From NCBI GenBank assembly GCA_900770055.1, contig CAAGJD010000225.1, positions 1 through 23,473 on the forward strand: 23,473 nt of DNA, read 5' to 3'. The translations under genes and the position numbers were made by a program. Numbering within the stretch: the first letter of the stretch is position 1; the number at the start of each line of letters is the position of its first letter. Shown piece by piece: positions 1 to 5,439 of this stretch. This DNA comes from Acholeplasmatales bacterium (GTDB lineage: Bacteria > Bacillota_I > Bacilli_A > Acholeplasmatales > Anaeroplasmataceae). The notes below the pieces were generated by a model. That model had not been told where the DNA came from. It searched no databases and saw only the letters and a list, made by a program, of their open reading frames with translations.

Positions 1-89
1 AAGGAGCCGTCTAAGGTAGGACAGATGATTGGGGTTAAGTCGTAACAAGGTATCCCTACGAGAACGTGGGGATGGATCACCTCCTTTCT
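1..89 (+). rRNA. 16S ribosomal RNA, 3' end (partial)
   Basis: The segment carries the conserved 3' tail of bacterial 16S rRNA: the GTCGTAACAAGGTA helix-44/45 region, the GGGGATGGATCA stretch and the anti-Shine-Dalgarno CACCTCCTTTCT. The gene begins before the window. The exact 3' end (about 88-90) is inferred from Bacillus 16S. The anti-SD matches the AGGAGG-type ribosome sites of many genes here. A spacer of about 90 bases follows, with a small hairpin (GAAGGA at 134-139 pairing with TCCTTC at 146-151), then tRNA-Ile. Confidence 0.97.
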
Positions 90-179
90 AAGGAGAAAAG
101 AAAAAAAATAGCTTATAAGTCGTATATAGTTTTGAAGGATTTAAGTCCTTCTAATAATTTAATATAAATCTTGTAATAT

Positions 180-256
<77 letters not shown>

Positions 257-262
257 TATTAT

Positions 263-338
263 GGGGTTATAGCTCAGCTGGGAGAGCGCCTGTTTTGCAC
301 GCAGGAGGTCAGCGGTTCGATCCCGCTTAGCTCCACCA
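263..338 (+). tRNA. tRNA-Ala (TGC)
   Basis: A 76-base cloverleaf with acceptor GGGGTTA/TAGCTCC, anticodon stem CCTGT/GCAGG around TTTGCAC (anticodon TGC), T-loop GTTCGATCC and encoded CCA. In most bacteria the 23S gene would follow this tRNA; here tRNA-Met follows after 41 bases. Confidence 0.97.
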
Positions 339-379
339 TTTTGTTTAATTCTATATTGGTGTAGTCGTAAGGATTTTAT

Positions 380-456
380 GGCTCTGTAGCTCAGTTGGCT
401 AGAGCGATCGGTTCATACCCGATAGGTCGTGGGTTCGAATCCCTCCGGAGCCACCA
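380..456 (+). tRNA. tRNA-Met (CAT), elongator type
   Basis: A 77-base cloverleaf with acceptor GGCTCTG/CGGAGCC, anticodon loop TTCATAC and encoded CCA. The paired first acceptor base and the loop sequence fit elongator Met, and its position before Ile2-Ser-fMet-Asp-Phe matches the order in Bacillus tRNA clusters. Confidence 0.93.
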
Positions 457-465
457 TGATTAATT

Positions 466-542
466 GGACCCGTAGCTCAGTTGGTCAGAGCTACCGGCTC
501 ATAACCGGTTGGTCACAGGTTCGAGTCCTGTCGGGTCCACCA
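466..542 (+). tRNA. tRNA-Ile2 (CAT, lysidine-modified)
   Basis: A 77-base cloverleaf with acceptor GGACCCG/CGGGTCC, anticodon stem ACCGG/CCGGT around CTCATAA, and encoded CCA. The anticodon reads CAT, but the body (GGACC acceptor start, CTCATAA loop) resembles the Bacillus Ile2 tRNA, whose C34 is converted to lysidine by TilS to read AUA. The Ile assignment is by resemblance and position; many tools would label it Met. Confidence 0.82.
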
Positions 543-556
543 TTAACTTAATAAAC

Positions 557-647
557 GGAGAAATACCCAAGTGGTTGAAGGGTCCGGTCTTGAAAACCGG
601 TAGGGGATGCAAGTCCCGCGGGGGTTCGAATCCCTCTTTCTCCGCCA
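557..647 (+). tRNA. tRNA-Ser (TGA)
   Basis: A 91-base class II tRNA with a long variable arm. Acceptor GGAGAAA/TTTCTCC, anticodon stem CCGGT/ACCGG around CTTGAAA (anticodon TGA), discriminator G and encoded CCA. Confidence 0.96.
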
Positions 648-654
648 TTTATAT

Positions 655-731
655 CGCGGGATGGAGCAGTCTGGTAGCTCGCCGGGCTCATAACCCGGAG
701 GTCGTTGGTTCAAATCCTTCTCCCGCAACCA
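655..731 (+). tRNA. tRNA-fMet (CAT), initiator
   Basis: A 77-base cloverleaf with acceptor CGCGGGA/TCCCGCA. The unpaired first position (C1 opposite A72) and the three G-C pairs ending the anticodon stem (GGG before CTCATAA, CCC after) are the hallmarks of the bacterial initiator. CCA is encoded. Confidence 0.96.
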
Positions 732-737
732 AAATAT

Positions 738-813
738 GGTCTGGTGGTGTAGTGGTTAACATGCTAGTCTGTCACACTGGAGATCGCGGGTTCAAGTCCC
801 GTCCAGACCGCCA
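738..813 (+). tRNA. tRNA-Asp (GTC)
   Basis: A 76-base cloverleaf with acceptor GGTCTGG/CCAGACC, anticodon loop CTGTCAC (GTC), T-loop GTTCAAGTC, discriminator G and encoded CCA. Confidence 0.96.
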
Positions 814-820
814 CTTAATT

Positions 821-896
821 GCCTCGGTAGCTCAGTCGGTAGAGCAAAGGACTGAAAATCCTTGTGTCGGCAGTTCGATTCTGCCCTGAGGCACCA
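821..896 (+). tRNA. tRNA-Phe (GAA)
   Basis: A 76-base cloverleaf with acceptor GCCTCGG/CTGAGGC, anticodon stem AAGGA/TCCTT around CTGAAAA (GAA), and encoded CCA. It is the last gene of the cluster that begins with 16S; a terminator follows. Confidence 0.96.
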
Positions 897-930
897 TTTT
901 TATTTTCAAACCTACCTTTCTTATATAATA

Positions 931-963
931 AGCATTGATTTATATCAATGTTTTATTTTTTTC
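931..963 (+). terminator. Intrinsic terminator of the 16S-tRNA unit
   Basis: A perfect 7-bp stem, CATTGAT (933-939) with ATCAATG (944-950), loop TTAT, followed by TTTTATTTTTTT. It ends the 16S-tRNA transcript before the independent tRNA-Leu promoter. Confidence 0.8.
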
Positions 964-992
964 TTGAGAATTAAAGATAAAAATAGTATAAT
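964..992 (+). promoter_or_regulatory. Promoter of tRNA-Leu
   Basis: A -35 element TTGAGA (964-969), a 17-base spacer and a consensus -10 TATAAT (987-992). The expected start is near 999, just upstream of the mature tRNA-Leu at 1004. Confidence 0.8.
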
Positions 993-1003
993 TATTTTGT
1001 AAT

Positions 1004-1091
1004 GCCTCGGTGGTGGAATAGGTAGACACGTGGGACTTAAAATCCCATGCCCCTTAAAGGCGTGCCGGTTCGACTCCGGCCCGGGGTACCA
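1004..1091 (+). tRNA. tRNA-Leu (TAA)
   Basis: An 88-base class II tRNA. Acceptor GCCTCGG/CCGGGGT, anticodon stem TGGGA/TCCCA around CTTAAAA (TAA), long variable arm, T-loop GTTCGACTC and encoded CCA. It is its own transcription unit, with a promoter at 964-992 and a terminator at 1106-1132. Confidence 0.96.
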
Positions 1092-1105
1092 TATTGAAGC
1101 TTAAG

Positions 1106-1132
1106 CTGACACATAATTGTGTCAGTTTTTTT
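1106..1132 (+). terminator. Intrinsic terminator after tRNA-Leu
   Basis: A perfect 8-bp stem, CTGACACA (1106-1113) with TGTGTCAG (1118-1125), loop TAAT, followed by seven T. Confidence 0.9.
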
Positions 1133-1223
1133 GTATTTAAATGAAAATATTATAGTTTTTTATCTTCAAATTTAACTAAAATTCACTTTATTTACATTTT
1201 TGTAGAAATTTGTCTAATTGCTA

Positions 1224-1232
1224 TGCTATAAT
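1224..1232 (+). promoter_or_regulatory. Extended -10 promoter upstream of the 279-residue membrane protein gene
   Basis: TGC followed by TATAAT (1227-1232) forms an extended -10. No convincing -35 lies 17 bases upstream. The predicted leader would be about 115 bases and includes two copies of ATAGTCATT (within 1265-1305) of unknown meaning. Confidence 0.5.
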
Positions 1233-1356
1233 ATAAATGATGAATGTCTTACAAAAAAATAGAATAGAATAGTCATTTATTTCATAGTCATTCGAATTTT
1301 ATGCTTTTTCTATATGAGGATGTTAAATAATATGCAAAATTTAGGGGGTAAAAATT

Positions 1357-2196
1357 ATGCATCAAAAAGTCACTCACATTATTAATTATGTAGAATCAGT
1401 ATTATTTGGCTTGTCTTATTTGTTAGTTTTAATAATAGGACTAAACAATGCTTCAAATTCTGGTACTTTTGAACAAATTATTGCTGGTGTTCTATATGTT
1501 TTTGCAGCAATTATTATATTAACAGTTGCAGTGTTCGGTTATTTAAAAAATTCAGAAATTGATTATGAAAATCAAGAAATTGTTGCTACTGTTTTTTCTA
1601 ATATAGGCCAAGGAGCTAGTTTTATTTCAATCATTGTTGCTCACGTATATGCAACACTACAAGATAATGCTTTTGGCAATTTAGTTCCAGGGTTTTTAAT
1701 TTTATCTTTAGGTTTAGTTATTTATTTTGTATTTAATCTTGGTTTTTGGCAGGATTCAGATACGAAATTAAGTAATATATTTGGTTATCTTTCTTCCGAT
1801 AATGATTATTCTTCATCTAATGATTATTCTACTTCACAAAATAAAATCGATGAAGAAAAACTAAAAGAACTTAGAAAAAAGGAAGAAGAAATTAGAAGAC
1901 AGAAAGAACAGCAAAGAGAAAAAGAAGCATATGAAAGAGACCGTCATTTTTACCACACAGGCACAAAAATTGAACAAAGACGAATAAGTGCTGAATATTC
2001 TTCACCTATATTAGGTGCACCTGTTTGTGATTATCAAATTGATATTACTTTTACATTTAAAACTGCTAGTGGTAGAGTTCAAACAAAGACTGCTTCTAAA
2101 AGAGTTAATTGTGAATCAGTTAATTCGTACTACTATCACGAAAGTAATGCAGAATATGAATTTAGCTATATGTTAGATGACTATTATGCTTATTAG
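1357..2196 (+). CDS. Hypothetical four-helix membrane protein with coiled coil
   Basis: I do not recognise this 279-residue protein. Four hydrophobic segments are visible at about residues 13-30, 41-62, 76-100 and 109-130. A Ser/Asn/Asp-rich linker follows (about 145-161), then a highly charged Glu/Lys/Arg helix (162-195) that looks like a coiled coil. The cytoplasmic tail (about 200-279) is Tyr- and Ser-rich, with a beta-like stretch at 226-250 and only two cysteines (224 and 252). The start is supported by AGGGGG at 1343-1348, eight bases before the ATG. The gene has its own promoter, lies directly behind tRNA-Leu, and has no obvious link to the downstream GNAT-TIR pair except position. Function is unknown. 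Confidence 0.75.
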   Translation: MHQKVTHIINYVESVLFGLSYLLVLIIGLNNASNSGTFEQIIAGVLYVFAAIIILTVAVFGYLKNSEIDYENQEIVATVFSNIGQGASFISIIVAHVYATLQDNAFGNLVPGFLILSLGLVIYFVFNLGFWQDSDTKLSNIFGYLSSDNDYSSSNDYSTSQNKIDEEKLKELRKKEEEIRRQKEQQREKEAYERDRHFYHTGTKIEQRRISAEYSSPILGAPVCDYQIDITFTFKTASGRVQTKTASKRVNCESVNSYYYHESNAEYEFSYMLDDYYAY

Positions 2197-2239
2197 AATT
2201 ATTATCATTAAATAATTATGTTTTAATATTTATACTATT

Positions 2240-2288
2240 AATTTCAAAAATAATTATAATTATCATTATTACAATTATTTTTGAAATT
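2240..2288. repeat. 16-bp perfect inverted repeat overlapping the GNAT-TIR promoter
   Basis: AATTTCAAAAATAATT (2240-2255) is exactly complementary to AATTATTTTTGAAATT (2273-2288) across a 17-base centre. No T-run follows the right arm, so it is a poor terminator. The right arm contains the -35 TTGAAA of the next promoter, so an operator role is possible. Confidence 0.65.
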
Positions 2289-2310
2289 TGTTTAGTCATT
2301 ATGATACAAT
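2281..2310 (+). promoter_or_regulatory. Promoter of the GNAT-TIR pair
   Basis: A -35 TTGAAA (2281-2286), an 18-base spacer, and an extended -10 TGA-TACAAT (2302-2310). The predicted start near 2317 gives a 31-base leader to the ATG at 2348. Confidence 0.65.
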
Positions 2311-2347
2311 AAAAAATAGATTGTTACATAGAAAGAGAAGAAAATAT

Positions 2348-2932
2348 ATGCTTACTGTAAGACCATTAAAACTTGATGATGATTTATACGCACTTACTAG
2401 ATTAATTTATATGACTGACATTTATATATATCCAGCTTGGTTTCGTAGTTTTGAAGAGGCTGTATTATTAGTGCCTAATATTATTAAAAGGGAGACACTA
2501 TATAATTATAAAAATATTATTGTTTGTCTCGTCAATGGTAAAATAGCTGGTTTTATTTGTTATATAGATAAATATCCAAAAAATAATTTCGAAGAAATGA
2601 TTAAAGCCTATCAGGATTCCAAAATTACTCCAAGTGAGGGCTTTTATGATGTTAATGAGGGCTATTTTGAAAAGATGGATTTTGATTTTAATGGCAGATA
2701 TTTATTATGCTGTGCAGTATTACCTGAGTATAGAAGAAAAGGAATTGCCTCTAGAATGCTTGAATATTTTGGAGATATGACATTACAACTTGCTGCAGTC
2801 AAGGATAACTATATAGCTATTAAAACTTATGAAAAAAATGGTTTTAAATATATGTATGAATATCTAGGTTACACTGATATACCATGTGTTGAAATGATAA
2901 AGGGGGGAAAAAACAATGCAAATGGTAAATAA
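2348..2932 (+). CDS. GNAT family N-acetyltransferase
   Basis: A 194-residue acyl-CoA-dependent acetyltransferase with unknown substrate. The acetyl-CoA-binding motif A is clear at about residues 121-139: a beta strand (LLCCAVLP), then EYRRKGIASRML, fitting the Q/R-x-x-G-x-A signature. Motif B follows with the usual NYIAIKTYEKNGFKY stretch (154-168), typical of the family's C-terminal strand-helix. The frame stays open upstream to a TTG at 2288, but that lies inside the inverted repeat and upstream of the likely transcription start. ATG 2348 follows an AGAGAAG ribosome site and gives a normal family length. The 3' end overlaps the TIR gene by 17 bases, so the two are almost certainly co-transcribed and probably translationally coupled. 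Confidence 0.88.
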   Translation: MLTVRPLKLDDDLYALTRLIYMTDIYIYPAWFRSFEEAVLLVPNIIKRETLYNYKNIIVCLVNGKIAGFICYIDKYPKNNFEEMIKAYQDSKITPSEGFYDVNEGYFEKMDFDFNGRYLLCCAVLPEYRRKGIASRMLEYFGDMTLQLAAVKDNYIAIKTYEKNGFKYMYEYLGYTDIPCVEMIKGGKNNANGK

Positions 2933-4250
2933 TTTAGATGTATTTATTAGTTATCAACATGAGGATGAGGATATTGTAAAAAAAATAGTCGAGGCGCTTG
3001 AGAAAAATAACATTAAGTGTTGGTATGCTCATAGAGATATTATTTCTGGAGCATATGCTCGTTCAATTTGTGATGGAATTGAAAAATGTAAAGTTTTTTT
3101 ACTTGTTTTAAGTGAGTCTTCTTCAAATTCACATCATGTATTAAACGAGGTTGAAATGGCATATAAGCGTTTAGATAAAGGTATTATTCTTATGCCATTT
3201 AAGATTACTTCAGAAATTTCAAATAAAGAAATGAACTATTATATTAATCGTTTACAATGGATAGATGCTTTTAATGTACTATTAGATGCTGCTATTAATG
3301 ATTTAATTAATAAATTGAAACCTATGTTTGGAATGGTTGATGAAGAAATAGGGCTAAATGAAATAGGTAGATTAAAACCTGTGAAGCGCTTAACCAATGA
3401 ATATTTCAGTTTTGATGATAAAGAAGAAATTGAAAGGTTAAGAGCAGAAGGGGATTTATTGCTACCGATAGAACGAAATATTTATGATAAGCTTTTTTTT
3501 GGAAAAAGTGATTTAAATGTTTTAGATGTTAATATTTTAGATCCATATAATCAAGTTAAAAGATTTTATCGTAATGAGGTTAAAAACTATGTGGGTTTAA
3601 CCTATAATAAAGATGCTGTGGATGCCTACAACGAGACTTACGCACAAAATAATTTTAAATACTTTTATTTAGATATTAAAGATCCTCATTTTGATAAAGA
3701 CTTATTAAAGATTAAAAGTGAGTTAGGAATAGACGGTTTTGATTTAATCAATTTATCGATGGTGGTTTTAGATTTAGAAAATCCTGTTCGAGTATTGAAA
3801 AAACTACGTAAATTTATGAATCCAGGTGGAATGGTTTTTATTCGTGATATAGATGATGGATTAAATTTATATTACCCTGATGATGATGGATTAATGAAAA
3901 AATATTTTGAATTAGCTGATGCTGATCGTTTTTCTGGATTTAGACAAAGTGGTAGACAAATATATAAGTATTTAAGAGATGCGGGAGCAAGAGATATTAA
4001 ATTAGAATTAAATGGCCTATCAACAGTAGGAATGAATTATCAAGAAAAGAGCGATTTACTTAAAACATATAGCTTTGTTCCTCATGAGTATGCTAGATTA
4101 TCAAAGGAATTCCCAGATAATAATGACTATAAGCTAGCAAATGAATGGTTAGATGAAAATATGCCTCTCATTGAAGATTTATTCTTTGAAGATGATTATT
4201 TTTTCATGGCTGGATTTGTAATTTATACTGCAAAATTTAAAGAAGAATAG
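2916..4250 (+). CDS. TIR domain fused to a methyltransferase-like domain
   Basis: A 444-residue soluble two-domain protein. Residues 7-97 form a TIR domain: DVFISYQHED at the first strand, the WYAHRDI BB-loop region (36-42), FLLVLSESS (61-69) and SHHVLNEVEMA (72-82). E78 sits where the NADase catalytic glutamate of TIR enzymes lies. Residues 185-440 look like a Rossmann-type class I methyltransferase: FDLINLSMVVLDLENP, then a helix, then the MNPGGMVFIRD strand (301-311). The usual glycine-rich SAM loop is replaced by LDVNILDPYNQ (203-213), and the acidic residue after strand 2 is missing (YVGLTYN), so catalysis is doubtful. GGGGGG eight bases before ATG 2916 sets the start. It overlaps the GNAT gene. 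TIR proteins of bacteria often act in phage defence through NAD cleavage; that role here is inference. Confidence 0.85.
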   Translation: MQMVNNLDVFISYQHEDEDIVKKIVEALEKNNIKCWYAHRDIISGAYARSICDGIEKCKVFLLVLSESSSNSHHVLNEVEMAYKRLDKGIILMPFKITSEISNKEMNYYINRLQWIDAFNVLLDAAINDLINKLKPMFGMVDEEIGLNEIGRLKPVKRLTNEYFSFDDKEEIERLRAEGDLLLPIERNIYDKLFFGKSDLNVLDVNILDPYNQVKRFYRNEVKNYVGLTYNKDAVDAYNETYAQNNFKYFYLDIKDPHFDKDLLKIKSELGIDGFDLINLSMVVLDLENPVRVLKKLRKFMNPGGMVFIRDIDDGLNLYYPDDDGLMKKYFELADADRFSGFRQSGRQIYKYLRDAGARDIKLELNGLSTVGMNYQEKSDLLKTYSFVPHEYARLSKEFPDNNDYKLANEWLDENMPLIEDLFFEDDYFFMAGFVIYTAKFKEE

Positions 4251-4294
4251 TCTATTCAAAAAAGAAGCTCATATTATAGATAATAGAATTAGAT

Positions 4295-4347
4295 AGTGTA
4301 GGATTATACATTCATTATTGAAGGTAAAATCCTGCACTTTTTCTTTT
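4295..4347 (+). terminator. Intrinsic terminator after the TIR gene
   Basis: AGTGTAGGATT (4295-4305) pairs with AATCCTGCACT (4328-4338) with one T-G wobble, followed by TTTTTCTTTTT. The 22-base loop holds a small inner hairpin, TTCA-TTAT-TGAA. It closes the GNAT-TIR unit. A second hairpin, AACATTTTT/AAAAATGTT (4362-4383), lies between it and the cdaA promoter. Confidence 0.8.
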
Positions 4348-4381
4348 TGAAACCTATTTTCAACATTTTTCTTTAAAAATG

Positions 4382-4410
4382 TTTAAGACTTTATTGAATT
4401 GTTGTATAAT
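4382..4410 (+). promoter_or_regulatory. Probable promoter of the cdaA operon
   Basis: A consensus -10 TATAAT (4405-4410), a 17-base spacer and a weak -35 TTTAAG (4382-4387). The leader to the cdaA ATG would be about 54 bases. Confidence 0.55.
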
Positions 4411-4470
4411 AATATATAGTATGAGTAGTATCGTATAAATTTTGTTTAATGTAAGAGAGGATGATTTTAT

Positions 4471-5250
4471 ATGACAGAATTTTTAAATAATATAAAAGAG
4501 GTATTTCAGCAAAATCCATACGCAGGAATATTTTTAGATGCTTTTTTCCTTTTATTTATTGTAAGTCTAATAGTATTTTTAGCCTTTAAATATCGCAAAG
4601 CTCTTAATTTAATACTTATAGGTTTTATTATGGTAATTATTTATTATGTTTCAGAATTTTTAGATTTAACCTTATCTAAAAATATTTATTATTTTGCTTT
4701 AGATGCTTACATTATAATTTGTGCTGTAATATTAGCTCCTGAGCTAAGAAAATTTATGGAATTCCATAAAAGAGATGATTCTAAGAAAAACCTAATATTA
4801 TCATCTACACAAGCTACAAAAGAAGCAATAGTAGAAGCAGTATTTAATATGTCAGCAAATAAGGTTGGTGCATTAATTACTATTGAACATCAGATGTCTT
4901 TAGAGCAATACTCTGAAAGAGCAATCCCATTAAATTCAGATGTTTCAAAAGAATTATTAGAACAAATCTTTATTAAGGATTCACCACTTCATGATGGTGG
5001 TGTTATCATAAGAGGTAATAAGATTATCTGTGCTGCAGCATATTATAATCTTACTCAGGATCAAACTCTTGATAAAACTGTAGGTTCACGTCATAGAGCT
5101 GGTATGGGTATTAGTGAAATATCTGATTCTGTTACAATCATTGTTTCAGAAGAAACAGGTAATATTCATTTTGCTCATTCAGGCTTTATGGAAATAACTA
5201 ATACTAAAAATGAGTTATTCGAATATTTAGATTTATACTTAGGACACTAA
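4471..5250 (+). CDS. cdaA: Membrane-bound diadenylate cyclase CdaA
   Basis: CdaA condenses two ATP to c-di-AMP, a second messenger controlling potassium, osmolyte and cell-wall homeostasis. The 259-residue protein has the family layout: three N-terminal membrane helices (about 19-38, 45-62 and 72-90), then a cytoplasmic DAC domain (about 100-259). The ATP-binding signature SPLHDGG (171-177) and the RHR motif in GSRHRAGMGISE (205-216) are present, followed by DSVTIIVSEETG. The third residue of the DGA motif is Gly (DGG). A GAGAGGATG ribosome site lies upstream of ATG 4471. It is the first gene of a six-gene operon. In Bacillus and relatives cdaA is followed by cdaR and glmM; here neither follows. 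Confidence 0.95.
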   Translation: MTEFLNNIKEVFQQNPYAGIFLDAFFLLFIVSLIVFLAFKYRKALNLILIGFIMVIIYYVSEFLDLTLSKNIYYFALDAYIIICAVILAPELRKFMEFHKRDDSKKNLILSSTQATKEAIVEAVFNMSANKVGALITIEHQMSLEQYSERAIPLNSDVSKELLEQIFIKDSPLHDGGVIIRGNKIICAAAYYNLTQDQTLDKTVGSRHRAGMGISEISDSVTIIVSEETGNIHFAHSGFMEITNTKNELFEYLDLYLGH

Positions 5251-5262
5251 TAGGAGGTACTT

Positions 5263-5439
5263 ATGAAAATTTTAAATACAATAATTGAAATAATCACATC
5301 TCCATTCACTCTATTACTTAGAGCAAACGCAATGCCAGACCCTAATAAAAAGGTTAAGCCATTATTAGTACTTTTTATCTCAATAATTATTGTTGCTGCA
5401 TTAATTTTATTAATATATAGAGAGGTAATATTCAAATGA
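5263..5439 (+). CDS. Small single-pass membrane protein between cdaA and the GGDEF-like gene
   Basis: A 58-residue ORF starting MKILNTIIEI and ending IYREVIFK. It begins with a strong AGGAGGT (5252-5258) just ahead of its ATG, 12 bases after cdaA, and its TGA overlaps the next gene's ATG in the ATGA arrangement, which argues strongly that it is translated. The N-terminal 20 residues look like an amphipathic helix. A charged, Pro-containing stretch follows (MPDPNKKVK, 24-32), then one transmembrane helix (about 33-51) and a short basic tail. It lies where CdaR (YbbR repeats) normally sits but is far too short to be CdaR. No family is recognised; a CdaA-modulating role is inference from position. 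Confidence 0.8.
   Translation: MKILNTIIEIITSPFTLLLRANAMPDPNKKVKPLLVLFISIIIVAALILLIYREVIFK

Noticed and set aside
509..889. 126- and 61-codon ORFs across the tRNA cluster on both strands
   Set aside because: They run through tRNA-Ile2, Ser, fMet, Asp and Phe, whose cloverleafs fully explain the sequence.
2288..2347. Upstream TTG start for the GNAT gene
   Set aside because: It lies in the inverted repeat, upstream of the probable transcription start; ATG 2348 has a ribosome site and fits the family.
4251..4470. Attachment-site copy of the tRNA-Leu 3' end beyond the TIR gene
   Set aside because: No repeat of the tRNA-Leu 3' sequence is present, so an integrated element bounded by att sites is not supported.
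5437..5439. Mycoplasma-type code with TGA as Trp
   Set aside because: TGA ends several genes in sensible places and Trp residues are TGG throughout; the 58-residue ORF ends at TGA exactly where the next gene begins.
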